Shown here piece after piece: positions 1 to 9,228 of a stretch of DNA of 64,000 nt (position 1 is the first letter of the stretch; each line of letters opens with the position of its first letter). Under the pieces are notes generated by a model. It made no database searches, was not told where the DNA came from, and saw nothing but the letters and a program-made list of their open reading frames with translations. The translations under genes were made by a program, and so were the position numbers. This stretch comes from Vibrio ostreae (GTDB taxonomy: Bacteria > Pseudomonadota > Gammaproteobacteria > Enterobacterales > Vibrionaceae), in contig NZ_CP076643.1 of the NCBI RefSeq assembly GCF_019226825.1, positions 2,046,001 through 2,110,000 on the forward strand, read 5' to 3'.

Positions 1-424
1 CGCGTACATCCTGCGCTTCAACCATGGCCTGATAGTCATCGAGAGAGACCGGTGCCGGGCCAAGATAAGCATCTTTCTTAAATGCCAGATCGGCCTGGTA
101 CATCCCCGCTTCAGATAAACCATATCTCACGTGTCCGCTTTGCTGCTGAGTGTAATAACTGGACGATTCGGCCTGGAATACTTCGACCAAAGACTTTTTA
201 CGCAGTCCGGCCAGAAGGTCCTCGACCATATGACTACCGATCGCCATCAGTTGGGTCAGTTGCAATACATCTGATTTTGGGTAGGCGGATAACTGCTTAA
301 GCATCAGATTTTCTAAAATCACATAAGGGATTTTTAATTCATCGACTGATGTAGGAACTGCGGGAGGCAATGCTTGAGGAGTTAACTCGATCCTATGCTT
401 TGTTGTTGGAGAAGGTACGCTCAT
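1..424 (-). CDS. AAA-family ATPase of Flp pilus locus, N-terminal part
   Basis: The gene is open from an ATG at 424 to the window edge, about 141 codons, so its 3' part is missing. The start has a clear ribosome site (AGGA, seven bases before the ATG). The visible part looks like a winged-helix or dimerisation region followed by a linker containing YLGPAPVSLDDY. As I recall, this kind of N-terminus precedes the ATP-binding domain of AAA ATPases found beside Flp/Tad pilus genes; no Walker motif is reached here, so the family call is inference. It lies 56 bp downstream of the prepilin peptidase gene on the same strand and is probably in its operon. Confidence 0.55.
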   Translation of the reverse strand, partial: MSVPSPTTKHRIELTPQALPPAVPTSVDELKIPYVILENLMLKQLSAYPKSDVLQLTQLMAIGSHMVEDLLAGLRKKSLVEVFQAESSSYYTQQQSGHVRYGLSEAGMYQADLAFKKDAYLGPAPVSLDDYQAMVEAQDVR

Positions 425-480
425 TCCAAAATCCTTAGCCTAATTTAGACTTTAGGTCATCAATTGTTTCATGGGTAAAA

Positions 481-972
481 TTAAGTCAAACTAAAATACT
501 GAAACATTGCTAGGCTAATAATAAAAACAGGTGCAAGAGGCATATAACTAATTTTATTATCAGAAATTAGCCCATATTGTTCTCGTTTTTTAGTGTGTAA
601 GGAAACCGTGTCAATCCTATTTAAAGTTAAATACATAAATCCAACCAAAATACACGACAATATTACAAATTGAGCATACTCGGCCAAGGAGCCCATCCCT
701 ACACTCAAGCCTATCGCAGCCAGCAGTTTTACGTCTCCAGCAGCCATAACCCTACTAACGTAAATCAAAACTCCAATCCCAAAGCACATTAGAAATCCAA
801 ATAAACTATCAAGAAAAACTGCAGTCCAGTTATCATTAAATTGAAAAATAAAGGTTTCGAGTAATATAATCAGTAGCAGAGTAACGACTAGAGAATTGGG
901 AATCCGATGCTCTTTAGCATCGGAAACTCCAATAACAATCAAAAGACTCCAACCAACAATCGATAAAACCAT
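481..972 (-). CDS. A24-type prepilin peptidase (TadV/CpaA-like)
   Basis: A 163-residue integral membrane aspartic protease predicted to cleave the leader of the Flp prepilin at the inner membrane. Both signature aspartates of the A24 family are visible: one in SDAKEHRIPN near residue 18 and one in the GDVKL motif near residue 80. The short form without an N-terminal methylase domain is typical of TadV/CpaA rather than PilD. Several hydrophobic segments span the rest of the protein. The gene follows the pilin gene by about 50 bp on the same strand, so its substrate is probably the product of the upstream gene. The ribosome site is weak. Confidence 0.85.
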   Translation of the reverse strand: MVLSIVGWSLLIVIGVSDAKEHRIPNSLVVTLLLIILLETFIFQFNDNWTAVFLDSLFGFLMCFGIGVLIYVSRVMAAGDVKLLAAIGLSVGMGSLAEYAQFVILSCILVGFMYLTLNRIDTVSLHTKKREQYGLISDNKISYMPLAPVFIISLAMFQYFSLT

Positions 973-1023
973 ATTTTAATGCTCTTATTTTTGATAAAAA
1001 GGTTGCTAATATCTTCAGTTTGC

Positions 1024-1206
1024 TTAACCACCATTGTTTATAGTTGTTGCCAAACCATTGATCACGTTTTCAACCGCATCTCCTAAATTAAGAAATGCAG
1101 CTACCAAGGCAGCAGCAATCAAAGCACCAGCCACTGCATACTCCACAATGGTCAACCCTTCTTCATCTTGCCAAAAGTTTTTAATCGCTTGAGTGAACTT
1201 ATTCAT
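1024..1206 (-). CDS. flp: Flp/Fap type IVb pilin
   Basis: A 60-residue pilin precursor. The N-terminal 17 residues form a short charged leader ending in glycine (EEG), followed by LTIVEYAVAG, the conserved start of mature class IVb pilins with glutamate at +5 and tyrosine at +6. A hydrophobic helix of about 20 residues follows. The start at 1206 is chosen because AGGAAGGAGA lies eight bases upstream; an in-frame start 24 bases earlier has no such site. The peptidase and ATPase genes follow. The window ends before the rest of the locus, so I cannot say whether a full Tad secretion system is present. Confidence 0.9.
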   Translation of the reverse strand: MNKFTQAIKNFWQDEEGLTIVEYAVAGALIAAALVAAFLNLGDAVENVINGLATTINNGG

Positions 1207-1748
1207 GATTTGGTCTCCTTCCTGACACATTGAATGTTCATATTCAATTTAGATAGTTCTATCAGTAGCGGTTAGGACTTTTTGGTCAGAGTTTGGTACT
1301 TTCTTTAACATTAAGTAACAAAATACTCACTAATTATTGATTTAAAAATCATTTAAAGATGCGAAATATTTGGCACAAATAGCGTTCAATACCCTTTAGT
1401 AGTAACAAGACGCACTGTTATATTGATATTTTTCGCTTTATTACTCGGTAAACAGGCCATAAACAGTCACCAGCAACATTCTCATTAGTGAAACAAACAC
1501 AATAAAGTTACAGTGCATATTCAACCATTGATCACTTGGAAATGTGCGCTAAACCAATTATTTGACCTAAGACCTTGGGAGGTTTATTTGCACTTTTTTG
1601 GCTTAATTCTAGGCTTACAATTAAGCCTCTTGCTTTCTCGGGTGGCAACTAGTGTGGTTTTAGAATCTGTGGCTTTCGAAGCTATAACTTTAGAAGAAGC
1701 TATGACTTTAGAACCTTAGTGTGAAAATCTGTGGTGTGAGAATTCGGT
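1207..1748. other. intergenic region between flp and the AraC gene
   Basis: About 540 bp separate the divergent pilin and AraC genes. It is AT-rich near the pilin and should hold both promoters. A 68-codon GTG-initiated frame at 1513-1719 is present, but it has no ribosome site and a repetitive low-quality C-terminus, so I do not call it a gene. No other structure was seen. Confidence 0.5.
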
Positions 1749-2489
1749 ATGGCAGGAAAATATCAGGGTCACTGGTTAGGTAGTCCGCTGACGACGCTCC
1801 CACGGCGTGTTCAGGACGTGTGTAAGCACTATTTCGATGTGGTTGAGCACGGCAGTGATGTCTCGGTCCTTAGTGAACCTGATGTCTCCTATGCGCTGTT
1901 TTTTTATCAGAAGGATCGCTGCCAGGGGTTACTGCTGACTTCACTCAAGATCTGTATGAATTTAAACAAGTACTTGATCATTATTCACGATGGCTCATAC
2001 AAAAACAGTATCGGCCACCAAGAACCCGTTCTGGCCCTGCTTGATATCAGTGAGGATGAACCCTCGATGGCTATCTCTGGTATTTGCGAGAAGCTTAACA
2101 ATAACGTTGACCAGCAGACCATTGAGCAACAAGTTCTGCATTCACCTATATCTCCACATAGTCTAAGTAAAGAGATGTTAGATATTCTGCGTTATATTGA
2201 TTTGAATATTACTAAAGAAATCCGTGAAGAAGATATTGCCGAATACTGCCACTATTCTATCTCGTACTTTTCAAAACGCTTTCACAAAGTGATTGGCGTC
2301 AGCTTTCGCGACTACATCTGCGATAAACGTATCGCCATGGCCAAGAGATTATTGGTGGATGAGAAAAATGCCAAAATCGCTTTTATCGCTTATCAATGCG
2401 GCTACCGGGATGTGTCTTACTTCTCGCGTATCTTTAAAAAGAAAACCGGCATCAGCCCCGGCGCTTTTCGCCAGCTTCATTCGCGCTGA
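1749..2489 (+). CDS. AraC-family transcriptional regulator
   Basis: A 246-residue protein with a C-terminal AraC/XylS DNA-binding domain of about 100 residues: two helix-turn-helix units, the second carrying the family signature (IAYQCGYRDVSYFSRIFKKK) and ending GISPGAFRQ. The N-terminal 140 residues match no sensor domain I can name; they are not an obvious cupin or periplasmic domain. It is divergent from the Flp pilin gene and upstream of the acyl-CoA synthetase gene, from which it is separated by an ERIC repeat. Control of the pilus locus is possible from position but not shown. No strong ribosome site precedes the ATG. Confidence 0.85.
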   Translation: MAGKYQGHWLGSPLTTLPRRVQDVCKHYFDVVEHGSDVSVLSEPDVSYALFFYQKDRCQGLLLTSLKICMNLNKYLIIIHDGSYKNSIGHQEPVLALLDISEDEPSMAISGICEKLNNNVDQQTIEQQVLHSPISPHSLSKEMLDILRYIDLNITKEIREEDIAEYCHYSISYFSKRFHKVIGVSFRDYICDKRIAMAKRLLVDEKNAKIAFIAYQCGYRDVSYFSRIFKKKTGISPGAFRQLHSR

Positions 2490-2605
2490 ACGCCCTGTCA
2501 GGCACTTACCACTGGTAACACTTTGGGTATAAGTTCGTGTAATTAAGGCTTTATTTGCACAGTGCTTACTGCTACAGTTAACAAAAATTTAACATAACAA
2601 TAACC

Positions 2606-2733
2606 ATACCCAATTACTTGGAGTTGCAGGTAGGCGGCAAATGAGTGAATCCCCATGAGCATAGAAACACTATGTGATTGGGGTGAACGAATGCAGTCAA
2701 CACCGCTGTAGCTTCAAGTAGGAAGGGTGTATA
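2606..2733 (+). repeat. ERIC element, copy 1
   Basis: A 128 bp imperfect palindrome bounded by ATACCC and GGGTGTATA. The centre reads GTGAATCCCCATGAGC, then a short loop, then a segment resembling the ERIC2 primer site (GTGATTGGGGTGA). These are the conserved core sequences of enterobacterial repetitive intergenic consensus elements, which are known in Vibrio. A second copy in the opposite orientation lies at 9325-9452. It sits between the AraC and acyl-CoA synthetase genes and would form a long hairpin in a transcript. Confidence 0.85.
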
Positions 2734-2817
2734 AGTTTTGCCAAACCAATGCTGACTTTACTGACGATCTGAGCTCTCTGCAGACAGGCGGACAGGCGAG
2801 CAGCCAGGAGTTAGAGA

Positions 2818-4503
2818 ATGATCCAACCTAACACATTGAGCAAATCAAACTGTGCTCTCCACACACCCGACGAGATGATTTTAAAATGGGCGCAACAGCG
2901 TCCGGACGAAATCTATCTCAAACAGATGATTAACCGTCAGTTTGTCACCTTTACTTTTGCGCAAGTGGCCGATCAGGCGCTGAGACTGGTCTCGGCTTTA
3001 CAATCACTCGGTGCCGAGCCCGGCGATAAAATCGCCCTGGTCTCGAAAAACTGTGCTGAGTGGTTTATCTGCGATCTGGCCATGATGCTGGGTGACTTTG
3101 TCAGTGTCCCCATCTTCCCGACCGCAGGTGCCGAAACGATCGAATACTGCATCACCCACAGTGAAAGTAAGATTCTGATCGCCGGGAAACTGGATGATGG
3201 CAAAGCAACCGAACAGGTGCTGACTCATCTGCCTGACTTAATCACCATTTCACTGCCCTATGACTCAGCGCCAAAATGTCAGCATCGCTATACCAAGCTG
3301 ATTGCCGAGCATACGCCCAGTGAATTTCGTCCTCAGCACAGCGAGGACAAACTGATGTCTCTGGTTTACACCTCCGGTACATCCGGGGTTCCCAAAGGCG
3401 CCATGCTGACCTACGGCGGGTTCTGCTGGTCGGTACAGCAACTGATTAACCATATCAGCATTGAACCCAATGACCGCCTGTTCTCATATCTGCCGCTGGC
3501 TCATATTACCGAACGGGTTTATATCTTTGGTTCCTCCGTGATGGGCGGCGTACCTACGGCGTTTCCGGAATCGCTCGATACTTTCATTGATGATGTCAAA
3601 ATGCAGCGCCCGACACTGTTTATCTCCGTGCCGCGCCTGTGGACCTTGTTCCAGCAGCGGATTCAGGACAAGCTGCCACAGACAAAATTAAACCTGCTGC
3701 TTAAGATCCCGCTGGTCAATTCGCTGATCAAGAAGAAGATAGCCAAAGGACTGGGCTTAGACCAGGCGCGCGTGCTGGGCTGCGGTTCTGCGCCGGTGTC
3801 GCCAGCGTTACTGGCCTGGTATCATAGCCTGGGCCTCAATATCACCGAAGCCTGGGGCATGACGGAATCCTTTGCCTACAGCACACTCAATTATCCGTTC
3901 CGGGCTGATAAAATCGGTACCGTTGGTAACGCCGGGCCGGGGGTAAAAATAAAAATTGCCGATGACGGCGAAATCATGGTGCAGAGCCAGGGGCTGTTCG
4001 CCGGCTATTATAAGAACGACATTGCCAGTAAAGAGTCGTTCAACAATCAGGGCTGGCTGCATACCGGAGATATCGGCACACTCGACAGTGAGGGTTTTCT
4101 CTCGATTCAGGGACGTAAAAAAGATACCTTCAAGACCGCCAAAGGTAAGTTTGTCTCACCGGTGCCGATCGAGAAGAAGCTGTTTGAATATAGTCGGGTA
4201 GAAATGATGTGCCTGATCGGGCTCGGACTGCCGGCACCGATCCTGCTCGTCGTGCCGCATGACTTTCCGAACTTTAACCGCCAGCGTTATGAGCGCAGCA
4301 CTGAGAAAGTCATCGCCAAGATGAATGCACAGCTCGAATCCCATGAACAGATCAAGGGCGTGCTGATGATTAAAGAGCCGTGGAGCATTGAGAACGGCAT
4401 TCTCACCCCAACCCTGAAAATAAAGCGCCACGTGCTGGAGCAAAAGTATCACCAAGTGGGCCAGAACTGGCCAAAAGGGCAACTTGTCGTTTGGGAAGAC
4501 TAG
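2818..4503 (+). CDS. AMP-binding long-chain acyl-CoA synthetase
   Basis: A 561-residue member of the adenylate-forming superfamily, predicted to activate a fatty acid through an acyl-adenylate to the CoA thioester. The P-loop-like motif TSGTSGVPKG lies near residue 186 and AWGMTE near residue 345; the GWLHTGDIG motif and the GRKKDTFKTAKGKFVSP hinge follow, with the position of the usual catalytic lysine in the C-terminal subdomain. It resembles FAA1/Lcs-type ligases more than E. coli FadD. AGGAG lies seven bases before the ATG. It is a single gene, followed by a terminator. The chain length of its substrate cannot be read from the sequence. Confidence 0.9.
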   Translation: MIQPNTLSKSNCALHTPDEMILKWAQQRPDEIYLKQMINRQFVTFTFAQVADQALRLVSALQSLGAEPGDKIALVSKNCAEWFICDLAMMLGDFVSVPIFPTAGAETIEYCITHSESKILIAGKLDDGKATEQVLTHLPDLITISLPYDSAPKCQHRYTKLIAEHTPSEFRPQHSEDKLMSLVYTSGTSGVPKGAMLTYGGFCWSVQQLINHISIEPNDRLFSYLPLAHITERVYIFGSSVMGGVPTAFPESLDTFIDDVKMQRPTLFISVPRLWTLFQQRIQDKLPQTKLNLLLKIPLVNSLIKKKIAKGLGLDQARVLGCGSAPVSPALLAWYHSLGLNITEAWGMTESFAYSTLNYPFRADKIGTVGNAGPGVKIKIADDGEIMVQSQGLFAGYYKNDIASKESFNNQGWLHTGDIGTLDSEGFLSIQGRKKDTFKTAKGKFVSPVPIEKKLFEYSRVEMMCLIGLGLPAPILLVVPHDFPNFNRQRYERSTEKVIAKMNAQLESHEQIKGVLMIKEPWSIENGILTPTLKIKRHVLEQKYHQVGQNWPKGQLVVWED

Positions 4504-4522
4504 CCCTGTGACACAACAGCAA

Positions 4523-4551
4523 AAGGGAGCAATCACAGCTCCCTTATTTTT
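4523..4551 (+). terminator. rho-independent terminator after acyl-CoA synthetase
   Basis: Eight-base stem AAGGGAGC/GCTCCCTT with a seven-base loop, followed by ATTTTT. It lies 20 bp after the synthetase stop codon and is followed by the convergent small DUF1127-like gene. Confidence 0.85.
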
Positions 4552-4582
4552 CAATCTGAATAAGCCAGCTTTATAGTCCGCA

Positions 4583-4771
4583 TTACAGATAGTCTCTGTA
4601 ATCGTGACGGTGAGGCGGCTTTTCCTGCCAGCCAATATCCTTACGCAGGTGTTCATTTAACGGTAATGATTGTTGCGGCTGTTGCTTGTCCCCGCTTAGC
4701 TTGCGCCATAATCCTGAAATTACACGCTTTAAGCTGAATGTTTGCCGCAAGTTTTTTGTGCTGGTTGTCAT
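4583..4771 (-). CDS. small DUF1127-like protein
   Basis: A 62-residue basic protein. The C-terminal part contains LPLNEHLRKDIGW, which resembles the LxxHLxKDIGL core of DUF1127 (YjiS-like) proteins, but less well than the neighbour at 5772-5978. The start at 4771 is chosen because AGGAAG lies upstream; an upstream in-frame start would add 26 unlikely residues. It is divergent from the LysR gene at 4870 with a 98 bp gap, an arrangement that usually means the regulator controls the small gene. The function of such proteins is largely unknown, with RNA-related roles reported in alphaproteobacteria. Confidence 0.7.
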   Translation of the reverse strand: MTTSTKNLRQTFSLKRVISGLWRKLSGDKQQPQQSLPLNEHLRKDIGWQEKPPHRHDYRDYL

Positions 4772-4869
4772 GCTTACTTCCTGTACCCACTGCTTTGTTA
4801 GTCGTATTATGGAAATATTCCCGTCCGGAAACGAACGATCATTCACCACTCGTCATATAAGCAGGAGTT

Positions 4870-5775
4870 ATGGACAACCGGTTGCGTCATCTTTCCGGGC
4901 TGCGCTTTTTTGAAGCGGCGGCCCGCCACCAAAGTTACAGTGAAGCTGCGCGAGAGCTGTTTGTCTCTCAGGCTGCCGTCAGTCAAAAACTGCGTCAGTT
5001 AGAGCAGCAACTGGGCTGTAAGCTGTTTATGCGCCAGGGGCGGGAAATGTTGCTGACCGAAAAAGGCCAGCAGTTGTATCTGCAAGTCAGTCAGGGCTTT
5101 GAACGCATTATTACCGGACTGAACCAGATTCAGAATGAACCACTGGAAGGCATACTGTGCGTACGTACCCCGCCCTCTTTCGCCTCACGCTGGCTGATGC
5201 CACGCTTGTGGCGCTTTACCATGGAACATCCCTATATTCCGATTCGCCTTATCACCGATTGTGACAGCCCGAACATCCGCCACAGCGCAATTGATGTGGC
5301 TATCTGGCAGGGGAATGAAGATGTCACCGAGTCCGGCTTGAAGCAGGAATTTCTCCATGAAGAGCCAGTCTATCCGTTCTGTTCAATGCAGCTGGCAGAA
5401 TCTCTGCAACTGGTCCATCCGGATCAACTGTTGCAATGCTGGCTGATCCACTTCGATTCACAAAGCTTTCCCTGGTCCGAGTGGTTTGCAACGGCCGGAG
5501 TCACGGTCAGCAAAGAGACCATGCAATGGATGGAAGTCAGTACCTTTGATATGGCGCTTAATGCGGTGATCGCCGGACACGGTGCGTGTCTGGCTACCGA
5601 TAACCTGGCCGCTGACTATGTGCAACGCGGCGTACTGGTTAAACCGTTCGAGATCGGCCTGACTCCCGGCGTGCGTTACAGCTTGATCAGCGATCCCTCC
5701 TCTTCCCGCGCAGCGCGAATTGAAGCATTCAGCGACTGGCTACGACGGGAATTAGCTCAGACATCATTGGCTTAA
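4870..5775 (+). CDS. LysR-family regulator (GcvA-like), copy A
   Basis: A 301-residue LysR-type regulator. The N-terminal winged helix-turn-helix (residues 5-65) begins LSGLRFFEAAARHQSYSEAA, typical of the GcvA subgroup, and includes the recognition segment VSQAAVSQKLRQLE. A periplasmic-binding-protein-like effector domain fills the rest. It is divergent from a small DUF1127-like gene and its last four bases overlap the end of the convergent DUF1127 gene. It is related to the regulator at 6077-7009, which lies in the same arrangement, so the two modules probably arose by duplication. The effector is unknown. Confidence 0.88.
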   Translation: MDNRLRHLSGLRFFEAAARHQSYSEAARELFVSQAAVSQKLRQLEQQLGCKLFMRQGREMLLTEKGQQLYLQVSQGFERIITGLNQIQNEPLEGILCVRTPPSFASRWLMPRLWRFTMEHPYIPIRLITDCDSPNIRHSAIDVAIWQGNEDVTESGLKQEFLHEEPVYPFCSMQLAESLQLVHPDQLLQCWLIHFDSQSFPWSEWFATAGVTVSKETMQWMEVSTFDMALNAVIAGHGACLATDNLAADYVQRGVLVKPFEIGLTPGVRYSLISDPSSSRAARIEAFSDWLRRELAQTSLA

Positions 5776-5978
5776 CGCCAGAACGGCTTGTTCACTTCCG
5801 CCATCACCTGTTCATACTCCAGCCCCAAATCTTTCCACAGGTGGGGCGGAAGTTCTGCCAGATGGCGGCGAGTGCGGTAGTTGCGATGCCAACGTCGTAA
5901 CTGACTTAAGAATGCGTTAAGCCAACCGGATAATTCACTCTGTTCTGTCACTCTGGTTTCTAGATTCACAGCCTTCAT
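5772..5978 (-). CDS. DUF1127 domain protein
   Basis: A 68-residue basic protein with a clear DUF1127 core: RRWHRNYRTRRHLAELPPHL followed by WKDLGL, then a short tail ending in NKPFWR. The ribosome site is excellent (AAGGAGG four bases before the ATG). It is divergent from the LysR gene at 6077 (98 bp gap) and its stop codon overlaps the stop of the preceding LysR gene by four bases. Small DUF1127 proteins are common in proteobacteria and some affect RNA turnover or stress responses in alphaproteobacteria. What it does here is unknown; control by the divergent LysR regulator is an inference from layout. Confidence 0.88.
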   Translation of the reverse strand: MKAVNLETRVTEQSELSGWLNAFLSQLRRWHRNYRTRRHLAELPPHLWKDLGLEYEQVMAEVNKPFWR

Positions 5979-6076
5979 AAGTCCTCCTTGAACCCTGCTC
6001 GGTTGTGACTAATAATCGTCATTAACCGCTATTTCCACAAACGATAGATTTTGCCATTCAGTTAAGGAAAACTAAT

Positions 6077-7009
6077 GTGAGTGAACGTATACCGCCATTA
6101 CAGGGGCTGTTCTATTTTTATACCGCGGCAGAAAGCGGCAGTTTCAAACTGGCGGCAGAGAAGCTGTTTGTCACTCCCGCGGCAGTCAGCCAGCAGATTC
6201 GTCTGCTTGAAGAGTGGCTCGGTGCAGAACTGTTTATCCGCCAGCATCGTAAAATTCAGCTCACTCACGAAGGCAACGTGCTCTATCAGCAGGCGCAAAA
6301 AGGCTTTGCCCATCTGCAGGAAGGCATTCGCCTTATCAATCAGGATCCCTCCCCTCACCAGTTATCTATTTCGACTCTGCCTTCTTTCGCCCAGCACTGG
6401 CTGGTACCGAGGATCGGTGATTTTCGTACTCATAACCCTGATATTTCGCTGCTGATAGAACCCACCAGCCAACTGGTCAATTTTCAGGACTCCAGTGTCG
6501 ATGTCTGTATCCGCTACGGCAGCGGCGACTATAAAAACGTGCGATCGGAGTGGTTGATGGATGAAGTGCTGTACCCGGTTTGTCACCCGATTTATCAGCA
6601 GCAACATCAGGTTTATCAACTGAAAGATCTGGTACGCGCCGATTTGATCGAGGACATCTGGCCAGATATGGACTGGGGGCTGTGGCTGAAAAATGTCGGT
6701 CTGCCAAGCAACCAGCCGACGCTGCAGTACAACGGCTCCCAGTTTGTGCTGGAAGGCGCGTTAGCAGTGCAGGGTGTGGCGCTGGTCAAACATGCGACCG
6801 TGTGTCGCTATATCGAAGAAGGCAAACTGGTACAGATTGGTAATGTGGCGCTCAAACCCAGATTCCAGTTCTATCTGTGCGCGCCCAATGCTTACTTTAA
6901 ACGTCCGAAGATCCAGGCTTTTCACCGCTGGCTACAAGCACAAATCAACCAGTTTCAGCAGCGTTACCCTTATCTGGGGGAAGTGCGTGACACCCGGTTT
7001 GATCTGTAA
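6077..7009 (+). CDS. LysR-family regulator (GcvA-like), copy B
   Basis: A 310-residue LysR-type regulator starting at GTG, with AAGGAAA six bases upstream. The DNA-binding domain starts IPPLQGLFYFYTAAESGSFK and contains TPAAVSQQIRLLEEWL. The remainder is the usual two-lobed effector domain. It is divergent from the DUF1127 gene at 5772-5978, exactly as copy A is divergent from the related gene at 4583-4771. An ATG two bases upstream is in another frame and would give a different, unsupported product. Target genes and effector are unknown; the divergent small gene is the first candidate. Confidence 0.87.
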   Translation: MSERIPPLQGLFYFYTAAESGSFKLAAEKLFVTPAAVSQQIRLLEEWLGAELFIRQHRKIQLTHEGNVLYQQAQKGFAHLQEGIRLINQDPSPHQLSISTLPSFAQHWLVPRIGDFRTHNPDISLLIEPTSQLVNFQDSSVDVCIRYGSGDYKNVRSEWLMDEVLYPVCHPIYQQQHQVYQLKDLVRADLIEDIWPDMDWGLWLKNVGLPSNQPTLQYNGSQFVLEGALAVQGVALVKHATVCRYIEEGKLVQIGNVALKPRFQFYLCAPNAYFKRPKIQAFHRWLQAQINQFQQRYPYLGEVRDTRFDL

Positions 7010-7071
7010 CTTCACCGCAGAACAAAGCCGAAAGTCCGTAAGTCCGCTAATAAAAAAGAAAAAAGAAAAAG

Positions 7072-7112
7072 AAAAAGCCCCGTTAGCTTGCACTAACGGG
7101 GCTTTGTTATTA
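7072..7112 (-). terminator. rho-independent terminator for fusA2
   Basis: A perfect 13-base stem (AAAGCCCCGTTAG and its complement, 7074-7086 and 7093-7105) with a six-base loop. On the minus strand it is followed by a T-rich tract more than 20 bases long. It also has a TTT on the plus strand and may serve the convergent LysR gene. Confidence 0.92.
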
Positions 7113-7140
7113 CTTAGCTTAAAGCGCTTAACTTAAAGAA

Positions 7141-9228
7141 TTACTTCTTCGCGTTACGCTCTTTAACTTCAGCGATAACTTTTTCAGCAACGTTTGCTGG
7201 ACATGCTGCGTAGCGTTCGAATTCCATAGAGAATTGACCACGACCAGAAGTCATAGTACGCAGAGTACCGATGTAGCCGAACATCTCTGAAAGAGGAACG
7301 TCTGCTTTGATACGTACGCCAGTTGCGCCAGCTTGTTGGTCTTTGATCATACCACGACGACGGTTAAGGTCACCGATTACATCACCAACGTGGTCATCTG
7401 GAGTGAACACGTCAACTTTCATGATTGGCTCAAGAAGTTGCGCGCCCGCTTTAGGCATAGACTGACGGAATGCGCCTTTCGCTGCGATTTCAAATGCGAT
7501 TGCAGATGAGTCAACTGCGTGGAAACCACCGTCGAACAGTTCTACTTCAACGTCCAGAGTAGGGAAGCCAGCCAGCACACCGTGCTGCATCATGCCTTCA
7601 AAACCTTTCTCAACTGCTGGCCAGAATTCCTTAGGAACGTTACCACCAACGACAGTTGATTTGAAAGTGAAGCCAGAGTTTGGCTCACCTGGTTTGATAC
7701 GGTAATCGATCTTACCGAACTGACCAGAACCACCAGACTGTTTCTTGTGCGTGTAGCTATCTTCAATTGCTTTAGTGATAGTTTCACGGTAAGCAACCTG
7801 AGGAGCACCCACTTCCAGCTCAACGCCGTAAGTACGTTTCAGGATGTCTACTTTGATGTCCAGGTGCAGTTCGCCCATACCTTTCAGGATGGTTTCGCCT
7901 GAATCTTCATCAGTCTCAACCTGGAATGATGGATCTTCTGCAACCATCTTACCGATCGCGATACCCATTTTCTCAGTAGAACCTTTATCTTTCGGAGAAA
8001 CCGCGATAGAGATTACTGGAGTTGGGAAGATCATTGGCTCAAGAGTACATTCGTGTTTTGGATCACACAGTGTGTGACCAGTTTGAACGTTCTTCATACC
8101 AACAACTGCGATGATGTCACCCGCTTGTGCTTGAGTGATTTCAGTACGGTCGTTCGCTTGCATCTCAACCATACGGCCGATACGCTCAGTTTTGCCTGTT
8201 GCTGAGTTAAGAACGGTGTCGCCTTTCTTCATCACGCCTGAGTAAACGCGGATGAAAGTCAGAGCACCGAAGCGGTCATCCATGATCTTGAATGCCAGCG
8301 CTTTCAGCGGTTCTGCAGCGTCTACGATCGCTTTTTCACCAGTTGGTTCACCAGTTTCTGGATCAGTCAGATCTTGTGGATCAACTTCAGTTGGGTTTGG
8401 CAGGTAATCAACAACCGCATCCAGAACCAGCTGCATACCTTTGTTCTTAAACGCAGAACCACAGAAAGTTGGGAAGAATGCCAGGTCACGAGTACCTTTA
8501 CGGATACAACGTTTGATGTCTTCGATAGAAGGCTCTTCGCCGTCCATGTAAGCCATCATCAGATCGTCATCTTGCTCAACAGCAGATTCGATCATCATTT
8601 CACGGTATTCTTCTACCTGATCAACCATGTCTGCTGGAACTTCTTTGATTTCGTAGTTTTCTGGCAGACCTGTTTCGTCCCATACGTATGCTTGACGGTT
8701 CAGTACGTCTACCACACCCACGAAGTCATCTTCACGGCCGATAGGCAGAGTCATAACCAGCGGAGTTGCCGCCAGTACGTTCTTCACTTGGTCTACAACG
8801 CGGAAGAAGTCTGCACCCATACGGTCCAGTTTGTTAACGAAGATCAGACGAGATACTTCTGATTCGTTCGCGTAACGCCAGTTGGTTTCTGACTGAGGTT
8901 CAACACCGCCAGAACCACAGAATACACCGATACCGCCATCAAGAACTTTCAGAGAACGGTATACTTCTACTGTAAAGTCAACGTGTCCAGGAGTATCGAT
9001 AACGTTTAGACGGTGGTTTTTCCACTCACAAGTTACCGCAGCTGATTGGATAGTAATACCGCGCTCTGCTTCCTGCTCCATGAAGTCTGTAGTAGATTCA
9101 CCATCGTGAACCTCACCAGTTCTATGGATTTTACCAGTAAGCTTAAGAATACGCTCAGTGGTAGTGGTTTTACCCGCGTCAACGTGCGCGAAAATACCAA
9201 TGTTTCTGTATTTCGATAAATCTGCCAT
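7141..9228 (-). CDS. fusA2: elongation factor G, second type (FusA2)
   Basis: A 695-residue translational GTPase that would drive ribosome translocation or recycling. The GTP-binding motifs are intact: [12 protein letters not shown] near residue 14, ERGITI in switch [17 protein letters not shown] and a [13 protein letters not shown] G5 segment. Domains II to V follow at normal length. The sequence differs clearly from the usual str-operon EF-G (it starts [19 protein letters not shown]) and the gene stands alone, so it is the second EF-G found in vibrios and many other proteobacteria. The division of labour between the two copies is not settled by sequence. Codon use looks strongly biased, suggesting high expression. 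Confidence 0.93.
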   Translation of the reverse strand: MADLSKYRNIGIFAHVDAGKTTTTERILKLTGKIHRTGEVHDGESTTDFMEQEAERGITIQSAAVTCEWKNHRLNVIDTPGHVDFTVEVYRSLKVLDGGIGVFCGSGGVEPQSETNWRYANESEVSRLIFVNKLDRMGADFFRVVDQVKNVLAATPLVMTLPIGREDDFVGVVDVLNRQAYVWDETGLPENYEIKEVPADMVDQVEEYREMMIESAVEQDDDLMMAYMDGEEPSIEDIKRCIRKGTRDLAFFPTFCGSAFKNKGMQLVLDAVVDYLPNPTEVDPQDLTDPETGEPTGEKAIVDAAEPLKALAFKIMDDRFGALTFIRVYSGVMKKGDTVLNSATGKTERIGRMVEMQANDRTEITQAQAGDIIAVVGMKNVQTGHTLCDPKHECTLEPMIFPTPVISIAVSPKDKGSTEKMGIAIGKMVAEDPSFQVETDEDSGETILKGMGELHLDIKVDILKRTYGVELEVGAPQVAYRETITKAIEDSYTHKKQSGGSGQFGKIDYRIKPGEPNSGFTFKSTVVGGNVPKEFWPAVEKGFEGMMQHGVLAGFPTLDVEVELFDGGFHAVDSSAIAFEIAAKGAFRQSMPKAGAQLLEPIMKVDVFTPDDHVGDVIGDLNRRRGMIKDQQAGATGVRIKADVPLSEMFGYIGTLRTMTSGRGQFSMEFERYAACPANVAEKVIAEVKERNAKK

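Noticed and set aside
1513..1719. 68-codon frame upstream of the AraC gene
   Set aside because: GTG start without a ribosome site, repetitive C-terminus, no family resemblance; it lies in the likely AraC promoter and leader.
8374..8862. Long plus-strand frame inside fusA2
   Set aside because: It is antisense to a highly conserved, codon-biased gene; such open complements are expected from the codon bias.
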